DNA of 8,769 nucleotides from Anaerolineales bacterium. Lineage in GTDB: Bacteria; Chloroflexota; Anaerolineae; Anaerolineales; E44-bin32. The notes under the pieces were generated by a model, which was given only the letters and a program-made list of their open reading frames with translations, was not told where the DNA came from and did no database searches. Numbering within the stretch: the first letter of the stretch is position 1; every line of letters begins with the position of its first letter. The stretch is taken from contig DAOWMX010000079.1 in the NCBI GenBank assembly GCA_030642885.1, forward strand, positions 1 through 8,769, read 5' to 3'. Shown one piece after another: positions 1-6,317 of the stretch. Both the position numbers and the translations under genes were made by a program.

Positions 1-281
1 ACGCGGGCGCAGATGACGTGGTCATCGGCGAGGAAGAGATTGAGATTTTCGCCCCCGTGGAGGTGTTCAAGAAGATTAATGACCAGTTTGATGAGGCCGG
101 GATTAAACCCCTTGAAGCTTCGCTGAGAATGATGCCTAATACCTTGTTAGGAATCGATGGAGAACAAACCGCTAAAGTAATGCGTGTTATTGAGGCGATT
201 GAAGATCTCGATGACGTGCAGAATGTCTATTCAAACCTGGAAGTAACCGAAGAAGCAGTCTCGATGCTAGAGACCGCCTGA
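1..281 (+). CDS. YebC/PmpR-family protein, C-terminal part (5' end outside window)
   Basis: This is the last 93 codons of a gene that begins before the window; the reading frame is open from base 3 to the TGA at 279-281. The visible protein starts AGADDVVIGEEE and ends with the family's typical closing region: an 'IFAPVEVFKKIND' strand/helix, a 'MMPNTL' segment, and the near-invariant 'IEDLDDVQNVYSNLEV' stretch. YebC-family proteins are about 240-250 residues. Some (PmpR) act as DNA-binding regulators, and others help ribosomes through difficult peptide sequences, so the exact role cannot be decided from the C-terminus. In many bacteria yebC lies just upstream of ruvC, as here (22-bp gap), which supports both the call and co-transcription with ruvCA. 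An internal GTG at 18 is not a real start, because the conserved frame continues upstream of it. Confidence 0.9.
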   Translation, partial: AGADDVVIGEEEIEIFAPVEVFKKINDQFDEAGIKPLEASLRMMPNTLLGIDGEQTAKVMRVIEAIEDLDDVQNVYSNLEVTEEAVSMLETA

Positions 282-303
282 CGTTGCAAGCGACAGATAA
301 GAA

Positions 304-804
304 ATGCTTGTCATCGGGATTGATCCTGGGACTGCGAGAACTGGCTACGGTTTAATTCGGCAATCCGAAGCGGGAACATTGGCTCTGGTGGACTTTGGCA
401 TAATCCAAACATCGCCAAATCAACCGATGAGCGAGCGATTGCTTAAAATCCATCGCGATTTACAGGACTTACTATCTCAGCATCGACCTGAAGAAGCCGC
501 CGTAGAACGCCTTTTTTTCCAGAAGAACGTAAAAACAGCGCTCAGTGTTGGGCAGGCGCGTGGCGTTGCGATACTGGCTTTGGCTGAGCTGGGTCTAAAC
601 ATCAAAGAGTATTCCCCACAGGATATCAAACTCGCGGTTACAGGCTACGGGGCGGCAGAGAAAGGTCAGGTTCAACGGATGGTCCAGAATCTATTGGAGA
701 TGGATGATCTCCCCCGACCGGATGACGCCGCAGACGCCCTGGCGGTTGCGATTTGCCATTGCCAAGTCTCAAATCTCGAGCGGCGAATAGAAGGTGCGGA
801 ATGA
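304..804 (+). CDS. ruvC: Crossover junction endodeoxyribonuclease RuvC
   Basis: RuvC is the metal-dependent nuclease that makes paired nicks in Holliday junctions bound by RuvAB, completing homologous recombination and repair in the cytoplasm. The 166-residue protein has the usual family length (about 160-175). The N-terminal strand 'IGIDPGTARTGYG' carries the first catalytic Asp (D7). 'AAVERLFFQKNVKTA' supplies the Glu (E68) and the conserved FFxxN loop that contacts the junction. 'SPQDIKLAVTGYGAAEKGQV' (105-124) is the conserved DNA-binding region. The C-terminal 'DDAADALAVAICH' (140-152) gives the final acidic pair (D141, D144 by alignment), so the DEDD active site looks intact. The ATG at 304 puts D7 at its usual position. 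No strong Shine-Dalgarno is visible (AGATAAGA only), so translation may depend on upstream yebC. The stop overlaps the ruvA start (ATGA). Confidence 0.97.
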   Translation: MLVIGIDPGTARTGYGLIRQSEAGTLALVDFGIIQTSPNQPMSERLLKIHRDLQDLLSQHRPEEAAVERLFFQKNVKTALSVGQARGVAILALAELGLNIKEYSPQDIKLAVTGYGAAEKGQVQRMVQNLLEMDDLPRPDDAADALAVAICHCQVSNLERRIEGAE

Positions 805-1379
805 TCAGGTCCATTCGGGGAATTGTTTTACACATCGGTGAGGGCGAACTGACTCTGGAAGTTGGGGGAATCGGCTTGCGCATAGCCATTACGGGGAGCG
901 TCCACGCAGCGGGACCGGAGGTTGGCAAGCCCTTTTTCTTGCACACCTATCTCAGCGTTCGGGAAGATGAACTGAGTCTGTATGGTTTTCAATCGGTAGA
1001 GGAGCGGGGTCTCTTTGAAGTCCTGCTCGGAGTCTCTGGAATCGGCCCTAAGTTGGCTATTTCCGTGTTGTCGAATCTCTCTCCGGATGTCCTTCGCAGC
1101 GCGGTCGCGAATAATCAGCCCGAGATCTTGACAAGGGTGCCCGGCATAGGCAAAAAGACGGGGGAAAAGATCATCTTCCATCTTAAAGACATCCTATCCG
1201 CACCGGCCGTTGATATTCGCGTCCCCAGTGATGTCGATACTGAAGTGCTCGGGGTGCTGACTGGTCTGGGGTACAGCCTTGTCGAATCCCAAACGGCAGT
1301 CCAATCCATTCCCGAGGATGCCAAGGATGAACTCGAGGAACGTGTCCGCTTGGCGCTGCAGTACTTCTCATCTCCTTAG
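801..1379 (+). CDS. ruvA: Holliday junction branch migration protein RuvA
   Basis: RuvA forms tetramers that hold the four-way junction flat and load the RuvB motor. I place the start at the ATG at 801, giving 192 residues. It overlaps the ruvC stop as ATGA, has AAGG (791-794) at 6-nt spacing, and begins 'MIRSIRGIVL', the normal RuvA N-terminus. An upstream in-frame start at 753 would add 16 residues inside ruvC and is unlikely. Domain I (1-64) is the OB fold and contains the acidic pin E55-D56 in 'SVREDELSLYGF'. Domain II has two helix-hairpin-helix motifs, 'VSGIGPKLA' (78-86) and 'VPGIGKKTGEKI' (113-124). Domain III (about 145-192), which binds RuvB, follows a short linker. The usual Ala after GKKT is Gly here. 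ruvB is not immediately downstream, so the motor must be encoded elsewhere. Confidence 0.97.
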   Translation: MIRSIRGIVLHIGEGELTLEVGGIGLRIAITGSVHAAGPEVGKPFFLHTYLSVREDELSLYGFQSVEERGLFEVLLGVSGIGPKLAISVLSNLSPDVLRSAVANNQPEILTRVPGIGKKTGEKIIFHLKDILSAPAVDIRVPSDVDTEVLGVLTGLGYSLVESQTAVQSIPEDAKDELEERVRLALQYFSSP

Positions 1380-1390
1380 CCCGACAAACC

Positions 1391-1406
1391 GGTTTCTTGA
1401 GAAACC
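1391..1406 (+). other. Small hairpin 3' of ruvA
   Basis: GGTTTC-TTGA-GAAACC forms a perfect 6-bp stem with a 4-nt loop, 11 bp after the ruvA stop. It has no following T-tract (TTGCG comes next), so it is not a typical intrinsic terminator. It may mark the 3' end of the yebC-ruvCA message as a processing or stability element. Confidence 0.4.
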
Positions 1407-1500
1407 TTGCGAACGATCCATGTACAGCGGATGCTCCATCTTCATTGATATCAGGGTTTCTCGTTTCTAGGGATTCGGAAGGCGTCGGGTTATACCAGTG

Positions 1501-1560
1501 TGAGTTAATGTTTGAGGTGATTGAGCAGACCAAAGCCCATTGTTCAAGCCAATTAACTCA
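1501..1560. repeat. Nested inverted repeat in the ruvA-atpA gap
   Basis: The outer arms TGAGTTAAT (1501-1509) and ATTAACTCA (1552-1560) are perfect 9-nt complements. Inside them TTGAGCA (1521-1527) pairs with TGTTCAA (1541-1547) with one G-U, leaving a 13-nt loop. The arrangement could fold as a two-tier stem in RNA or serve as a paired protein-binding site in DNA. No known RNA family is recognised. Confidence 0.4.
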
Positions 1561-1703
1561 TCTTGGAAAATGCTGTAAACGAGCCTATTTCATGTCTCAG
1601 ATTGCGGATTGCTGGACAAAACAAGGGCCTTCAGGTATTATTCCCCGCGTTGCATATTTTCCTTGGCAGATCGGAAAAAAACTGATCAAATGAAGCGGAA
1701 CGG

Positions 1704-1709
1704 TATAAT
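1704..1709 (+). promoter_or_regulatory. Candidate -10 box for the atpAGDC-mreB operon
   Basis: A perfect TATAAT lies in the context GTATAATG, about 100 bp before atpA. No good -35 hexamer is seen at 16-18 bp (the bases there are ACTGAT), and the extended -10 TG is absent. Start of transcription would fall near 1716. The same octamer GTATAATG occurs before obg (8603-8610), which supports it as a local -10 style. Confidence 0.5.
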
Positions 1710-1800
1710 GAATCCGCGTATTTTAATCAACGAAGATCGACCAGGGAAGGTGGGCGCGGATGGTTAGAAAGACAAAATCCACGAATTCAGATCCCTCAAG

Positions 1801-1806
1801 GGAGGT
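1801..1806 (+). promoter_or_regulatory. Ribosome binding site of atpA
   Basis: GGAGGT lies 3 nt before the ATG at 1810; measured from GGAGG the spacing is 4, rather short. TCCC (1792-1795) can pair with GGGA (1800-1803) across a TCAA loop, a weak 4-bp hairpin that would partly cover the site. Confidence 0.7.
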
Positions 1807-1809
1807 CCT

Positions 1810-3471
1810 ATGCCGGATCTCGTAAAAAATATTTCCAGCGAGTTGCAGCGCCAAATCGATGCCTTCTCTCCAGAAGTTGAGCTGAAGGATGTCGGAGCGG
1901 TCCTCGAAGCTGGCGATGGTATAGCCCGCGTATCTGGCTTATCCGACGTACGTGCACAGGAGCTCATTCAATTTGCGAATGGGATTATGGGTATCGCATT
2001 CAACCTGGAGCGTGATGCGGTTGGTGTGCTCATCATGGGGGATTACTCCGAGATCTATGAGGGCATGCTCGTCTATACAACCGGACGCATCGCATCCGTA
2101 CCCGTGGGCGAGGGCTTGATTGGTCGGGTTGTAAACGCGTTAGGTGAACCCATTGATGGGAAAGGAAGCATCCAATATGACGGTTACCGCCCGGTGGAAC
2201 GAATCGCGCCAGGCGTTATCGAGCGCAAAGATGTCGATACGCCTGTCCAAACAGGGATTAAGGCGATCGATTCGATGATCCCTGTTGGTCGTGGGCAGCG
2301 GGAGTTGATTATCGGCGACCGCCAGACTGGGAAAACAGCGCTCGTAATCGACACGATTATCAATCAGAAGGGTAAGGATCTCACCTGTATCTATGTCGCC
2401 ATTGGCCAAAAACGTGCGGCCGTGGCGCGGACGGTAGCATTGCTGGAGAGCTTCGGAGCGATGGACCATACCATCGTCGTTGTAGCAGCGGCGGATGATC
2501 CCGCGGCTCTGCAATACCTCGCCCCATATGCAGGTTGCGCGATGGGTGAAGAGTTTGCCCAGCGGGGGCTTGATGCGCTGGTTGTTTATGACGACCTCAG
2601 TAAACACGCCTGGGCTTATCGCCAGGTTTCTCTGCTGCTCCGACGTCCACCTGGTCGTGAGGCCTATCCCGGTGATGTCTTCTACTTGCACAGCCGGCTT
2701 CTCGAGCGAGCGGTGCGCCTTGCTGATAATTTCGTCATCGTTCCCAAGGAATTTGAGGGTGCAGCATCTGAAGAAAATGCAGTCGATGGCAAGGTATACG
2801 GTGGGCCGCTGGCGGAACATGAAGTGAATGAAGCACTCAAGGCAATGGACGATTCCACAAAATATCGTGCAACCATCGTCGCTGGAAGCGGGGGTTCTCT
2901 GACTGCGCTGCCAATCATCGAGACTCTGCTGGGTGATGTTTCAGCGTACGTTCCAACCAATGTTATTTCAATCACAGATGGGCAGATATATTTGGAAACC
3001 GACCTCTTCAATGCTGGCATCAGACCCGCGATCAACGCGGGGCTTTCCGTTTCACGCGTAGGCGGCGACGCGCAGACGAAGGCCATGAAACAGGTTGCCG
3101 GGCGTTTGCGCCTAGACATGGCAGCTTATCGTGAAGTAGCTGCGTTTGCACAGTTTGGTTCAGATCTTGATTCTGCGACTCAAGCTCAGCTCAGCCGCGG
3201 GCAGCGGCTGCAGGAGATTTTAAAACAGCCGCAGTATAAACCGATGGAATTGGAAGAACAGATTGTCGTCCTATTTGCCGCAACGAATGGCTACGCTGAC
3301 GATGTGCATGTCGACCAGATGAGCAAATGGGAGGCTGCATTATTGCGAAATATCGAGACTTCCCATTCTGAAATCCTAAAAGATATCGCCAAGGCGAAAA
3401 TCATCACTGACAAGACAGAGGAAAAGCTACACCAGGCGGTCGAAACATTCAATCGCAGCTGGTTGGATTAG
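1810..3471 (+). CDS. atpA: F1 ATP synthase subunit alpha (with central insertion)
   Basis: Alpha is the non-catalytic nucleotide-binding subunit of the F1 head (alpha3 beta3 gamma delta epsilon), on the cytoplasmic face of the membrane. In order: N-terminal beta-barrel (about 25-95, 'VLEAGDGIARVSGL'); P-loop GDRQTGKT (169-176); the 'AIGQKRAAVA' segment; the 'VPTNVISITDGQIYLETDLF' region (381-400); 'GLSVSRVGG' (411-419) with the conserved Arg that reaches into the beta active site (R416 by alignment); and a helical C-terminal domain. At 553 residues it is longer than the usual 500-515. Most of the excess is one insertion: 60 residues (302-361) separate RLLERA from GSLTALP, against about 9 in Bacillus and 20 in E. 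coli as I recall those sequences. The DNA stays in frame and reads smoothly, so this is not an assembly artefact of a simple kind. First gene of the atp operon; atpG follows after 23 bp. The gene upstream is not atpH. Confidence 0.97.
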   Translation: MPDLVKNISSELQRQIDAFSPEVELKDVGAVLEAGDGIARVSGLSDVRAQELIQFANGIMGIAFNLERDAVGVLIMGDYSEIYEGMLVYTTGRIASVPVGEGLIGRVVNALGEPIDGKGSIQYDGYRPVERIAPGVIERKDVDTPVQTGIKAIDSMIPVGRGQRELIIGDRQTGKTALVIDTIINQKGKDLTCIYVAIGQKRAAVARTVALLESFGAMDHTIVVVAAADDPAALQYLAPYAGCAMGEEFAQRGLDALVVYDDLSKHAWAYRQVSLLLRRPPGREAYPGDVFYLHSRLLERAVRLADNFVIVPKEFEGAASEENAVDGKVYGGPLAEHEVNEALKAMDDSTKYRATIVAGSGGSLTALPIIETLLGDVSAYVPTNVISITDGQIYLETDLFNAGIRPAINAGLSVSRVGGDAQTKAMKQVAGRLRLDMAAYREVAAFAQFGSDLDSATQAQLSRGQRLQEILKQPQYKPMELEEQIVVLFAATNGYADDVHVDQMSKWEAALLRNIETSHSEILKDIAKAKIITDKTEEKLHQAVETFNRSWLD

Positions 3472-3494
3472 ATTGAGTTCGCGGGGGTTCTGAA

Positions 3495-4403
3495 ATGGCT
3501 TCAGCCCGAGAGATGCGGCTCCGCATTCGGAGCGTTGATAATATCGCCCAAGTTACGCGGGCTCTGCAAGCCGTAAGCGCAAGCCGATTGAGGAAAGCGG
3601 AGGCTAGGGTTCGGGAAACACGCCCTTATGCCGAAAAAGCCTGGCAGGTGCTGCGCCATCTTTCGAATCAACCGGTCAGCGATCAGGTTCACCCATTTCT
3701 CGCTGTTCCACCTGAAGTCAAAAAAATTCTGGTCATTCTCATCAGTGGAGACCGCGGTCTGGCAGGTGCATACAATACGAATGTAGTGCGATATACGCTT
3801 GAGACGTTCCGGGAAGCAGAAGTTCCAGTAAGCTATATTGCCGTAGGTCGGAAGGGCCGGGACTTATTGATCCGCCGGCGTCTTGATATCATGGCGGAAT
3901 TCAGTGATCTCCCTGAAGAACCCACATTCGCCGATGTTTCAGCTATCGGTCGCATGGCGATCGATGAATTTGTGAGTGGTAAAGCTCAGCAGGTTTATCT
4001 CGTGTATACGGACTTCATCAACCTGCGGCGTCAAATCCCGAGCAGGAAGCTGCTGCTTCCGGTCAGTTTCGAAGAGATTCGGATCGGCAGAAACGAAGAA
4101 GTTGTTCAAACCGATCGCACTATAAAAGAGGGACCCGAAGCCACATACATCTACGAACCCAGCCAAGAAGCGTTGATTAACATGATCGTACCCAGGCTGA
4201 CGGAGCTTCAAGTCTACCAGGCGATCACGGAATCGCTTACCAGCGAGCATGCAGCACGGATGGTCGCCATGCATAATGCGACGGACAATGCCTTTGAACT
4301 CGCGGGTGCACTGAGATTGGAATATAACAAAGCGCGGCAGAAGGCGATCACGAGCGATATGCTCGACATTGTCGGCGGTGCTGAAGCGCTCACAAGTGGT
4401 TAA
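3495..4403 (+). CDS. atpG: F1 ATP synthase subunit gamma
   Basis: Gamma is the central rotor shaft that turns inside alpha3beta3 and couples proton (or sodium) flow to ATP synthesis. The 302-residue length is slightly above the common 285-295. The N-terminal helix reads 'MRLRIRSVDNIAQVTRALQAVSASRLRKAE', recognisably gamma but with changes: the usual 'TKAMxMVAAAKL' is 'TRALQAVSASRL', placing Leu24 where E. coli has Met23. 'SGDRGLAGAYNTNVV' is the conserved Rossmann-like core motif. The C-terminal helix 'MHNATDNAFELAGAL...YNKARQKAIT...IVGGAEAL' is typical. The ATG at 3495 is preceded by a G-run (3483-3487), a weak ribosome binding site. It sits between atpA and atpD (32-bp gap), the standard order. 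Confidence 0.97.
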   Translation: MASAREMRLRIRSVDNIAQVTRALQAVSASRLRKAEARVRETRPYAEKAWQVLRHLSNQPVSDQVHPFLAVPPEVKKILVILISGDRGLAGAYNTNVVRYTLETFREAEVPVSYIAVGRKGRDLLIRRRLDIMAEFSDLPEEPTFADVSAIGRMAIDEFVSGKAQQVYLVYTDFINLRRQIPSRKLLLPVSFEEIRIGRNEEVVQTDRTIKEGPEATYIYEPSQEALINMIVPRLTELQVYQAITESLTSEHAARMVAMHNATDNAFELAGALRLEYNKARQKAITSDMLDIVGGAEALTSG

Positions 4404-4425
4404 CTGACGAGCAGCACGGGAAGAC

Positions 4426-4430
4426 GGAGG
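4426..4430 (+). promoter_or_regulatory. Ribosome binding site of atpD
   Basis: GGAGG with 5-nt spacing to the ATG at 4436, the best-placed Shine-Dalgarno in the atp cluster. This fits the need for three beta copies per complex. Confidence 0.75.
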
Positions 4431-4435
4431 ATAGG

Positions 4436-5833
4436 ATGGCAGGTGCGAAAGGGCGAGTTGTTGAAATCCAGGGGGGAGTTGTTGATTGTGAATTTCCCGC
4501 AGGTGAAATGCCCAGTATTTATGAGGCGATCGAAGTGCCTCGTGAAGGATTTGATACGTTAATCCTTGAAGTTCAGCGACAATTGGGCAATCACAGTGTA
4601 CGCACCGTAGCCATGGACTCGACCGATGGTTTACAGCGCGGCCGGACGGCGATCGCTACAGGCGCTCCGATAATGGTGCCCGTTGGAGAAGCGACACTCG
4701 GACGGATGTTCAATGTCCTCGGAGTACCCATCGATGATCGTGGCCAGGTCAATGCGGAAGCTACTTATCCTATTCACCGGCCGGCGCCCTCCTTTGAAGA
4801 GCAATCCACACGGGTGGAAGTCTTCGAAACTGGATTAAAAGTGATTGACTTAATCGCCCCGTTCACCCGTGGCGGAAAAACAGGCATATTTGGCGGTGCG
4901 GGAGTAGGAAAGACGATTATCATCCAGGAATTGATCCGTTCAATCGCGACAGTCCATCAGGGCAACTCGGTGTTCGCTGGCGTTGGTGAGCGGACGCGAG
5001 AAGGAACGCAGATGTACCGCGAGATGATCGAATCCGGTGTTCTCCCGGATACAGTCATGGTATATGGCCAGATGAACGAACCACCCGGAGTGAGACTTCG
5101 TGTGGGATTAACCGCGTTAACGATGGCTGAGTATTTCCGAGATCAGGGAAAAGATGTTCTTCTGTTCATCGATAATATTTTCCGCTTCAGCATGTCGGGC
5201 TCAGAGGTATCCGCTCTCTTAGGACGGATGCCCTCGGCTGTAGGTTATCAACCTACTCTGGCGACAGAGATGGGCGAACTCCAGGAGCGGATCACCTCCA
5301 CTCATACCGGTTCGATTACCTCAATGCAGGCCGTCTACGTCCCGGCAGATGATTACTCCGATCCCGCTCCAGTAGCGACGTTTACCCACCTTGATGCAAC
5401 CATCGCTCTCGAACGCTCCATTGTTGAGAAAGGGATCTATCCAGCAGTTGATCCGCTGGCATCCACCTCACGGATTCTCGATCCACAGGTTGTCGGCGAA
5501 GAACATTATGCGGTCGCCCGCGAAGTGCAGCAAATCCTCCAGCGTTACAAGGACCTGCAGGACATCATCGCCATCTTGGGTATCGAAGAGCTGAGCGAGG
5601 AGGATAAGATTGTTGTCTCCCGCGCCCGCAAGATAGAACGCTTTTTCTCCCAGCCGATGCATGTCGCCGAGCAATTCACGGGGCAGGATGGCCGCTATGT
5701 CCCTCTGCGTGAAACTGTCGACGGTTTCCGCGAAATACTCGATGGGCAGCACGATGTCTTGCCGGAGCAAGCATTCCACATGGTTGGAAACATCGAAGAT
5801 GCTGTGAAAAAAGCTGAACAACTCGGTTCCTAG
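4436..5833 (+). CDS. atpD: F1 ATP synthase subunit beta (catalytic)
   Basis: Beta holds the three catalytic sites that make or hydrolyse ATP. The 465 residues match the family (about 460-480). Key elements: P-loop GGAGVGKT (153-160); GERTREG (184-190) with the catalytic Glu185; Walker B strand LLFID with D246; 'SALLGRMPSAVGYQPTLATE' (259-278), the highly conserved catalytic loop; VPADDYSDPAPVATF (302-315), where the more usual 'LTDPAPATTF' is slightly changed; and EELSEED (384-390), the DELSEED lever that touches gamma, with the first Asp as Glu. 'FRFSMSGSEVSALL' differs mildly from the common 'FRFTQAGSEVSALL'. All catalytic residues I can place are present, so the subunit should be active. 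The next gene, atpC, follows after 25 bp. Confidence 0.98.
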   Translation: MAGAKGRVVEIQGGVVDCEFPAGEMPSIYEAIEVPREGFDTLILEVQRQLGNHSVRTVAMDSTDGLQRGRTAIATGAPIMVPVGEATLGRMFNVLGVPIDDRGQVNAEATYPIHRPAPSFEEQSTRVEVFETGLKVIDLIAPFTRGGKTGIFGGAGVGKTIIIQELIRSIATVHQGNSVFAGVGERTREGTQMYREMIESGVLPDTVMVYGQMNEPPGVRLRVGLTALTMAEYFRDQGKDVLLFIDNIFRFSMSGSEVSALLGRMPSAVGYQPTLATEMGELQERITSTHTGSITSMQAVYVPADDYSDPAPVATFTHLDATIALERSIVEKGIYPAVDPLASTSRILDPQVVGEEHYAVAREVQQILQRYKDLQDIIAILGIEELSEEDKIVVSRARKIERFFSQPMHVAEQFTGQDGRYVPLRETVDGFREILDGQHDVLPEQAFHMVGNIEDAVKKAEQLGS

Positions 5834-5858
5834 CTAACAGGAAAAGAAACGTCTCCTT

Positions 5859-6314
5859 ATGTCGATTCGATGCGAGATCGTAACTCAGGATCGTTCCCTC
5901 TACGAAGGTGAAGCGGATATCGTCATCGCTCCCGGCTCGGAGGGCGAGCTGGGTATTCTTCCAAACCACGCTCCGCTTCTCACGACACTTGAATTTGGAG
6001 TTCTAATCGTTCGCCATCAAGGCCAGGAAGAAGCCTTTGCCATCTCCGGCGGGATTCTTGAGGTCCGACCGGATGTGATCACAGTTCTCGCCGATGTTGG
6101 AGAACGTGTTGATGAGATCGACCTGAGCCGTGCAGAGGCAGCTAGAGAGCGTGCACAAAAGTATTTGCAGGAAGGGCCTCCACCCGACACCGATGAGTAT
6201 CTCCGCATCCAGGCATCCCTGCGGCGCTCCCGCGTGCGAATTGACGCTGTGAAACGATTTAAAAAGCGTCCCCAGCCTCCTCGGGCGGGGTCGCTAGACG
6301 ATAAAGGAACCTAA
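5859..6314 (+). CDS. atpC: F1 ATP synthase subunit epsilon
   Basis: Epsilon attaches to the foot of gamma and the c-ring and can block ATP hydrolysis by extending its C-terminal helices. Residues 1-84 form the beta-sandwich ('MSIRCEIVTQDRSLYEGEAD', 'GELGILPNHAPLLT', 'FAISGGILEV'). The two-helix C-terminal domain follows, starting with IDLSRA (87-92). This matches the I/L-D-x-x-R-A motif that binds ATP in Bacillus-type epsilon subunits, so ATP-dependent control is plausible but unproven. The second helix contains the conserved 'ASLRRSRVRI'. At 151 residues it is longer than the common 130-140 because of a basic, Pro-rich tail (KRFKKRPQPPRAG). AGGA (5839-5842) is 16 nt from the ATG, too far for a normal site, and can pair with TCCT (5854-5857); expression may rely on coupling to atpD. 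Confidence 0.95.
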   Translation: MSIRCEIVTQDRSLYEGEADIVIAPGSEGELGILPNHAPLLTTLEFGVLIVRHQGQEEAFAISGGILEVRPDVITVLADVGERVDEIDLSRAEAARERAQKYLQEGPPPDTDEYLRIQASLRRSRVRIDAVKRFKKRPQPPRAGSLDDKGT

Positions 6315-6317
6315 TCC

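Larger units (their letters stand above)
1380..1809. other. 430-bp intergenic region between ruvA and atpA
   Basis: No convincing gene lies here. The longest open frame (TTG start at 1397, ending 1693, 98 codons) is Cys- and Ser-rich, has no recognisable domain and runs through the inverted repeats. What can be seen is a small hairpin just after ruvA (1391-1406), a sequence at 1455-1462 able to compete for it, a nested inverted repeat (1501-1560), a TATAAT box (1704-1709) inside a short dyad, and a purine-rich ribosome binding site before atpA. If transcription starts just after the TATAAT box, the atpA leader is about 95 nt and the upstream structures lie outside the atp transcript. I found no remnant of atpH or other F0 genes. 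Confidence 0.6.

Noticed and set aside
753..800. 16-residue N-terminal extension of RuvA
   Set aside because: RuvA normally starts at MIxxIRG; the ATG at 801 has AAGG upstream and the common ATGA overlap with ruvC.
1397..1693. 98-codon open frame in the ruvA-atpA gap, which could have been a small gene
   Set aside because: Starts with TTG inside a hairpin, has no ribosome binding site or recognisable domain, and its composition is unlike the neighbours; it is not a delta subunit remnant.
2140..2820. 226-codon open frame on the minus strand, antisense to atpA
   Set aside because: Lies entirely within a highly conserved gene, shows no domain, and is a by-product of atpA codon use.
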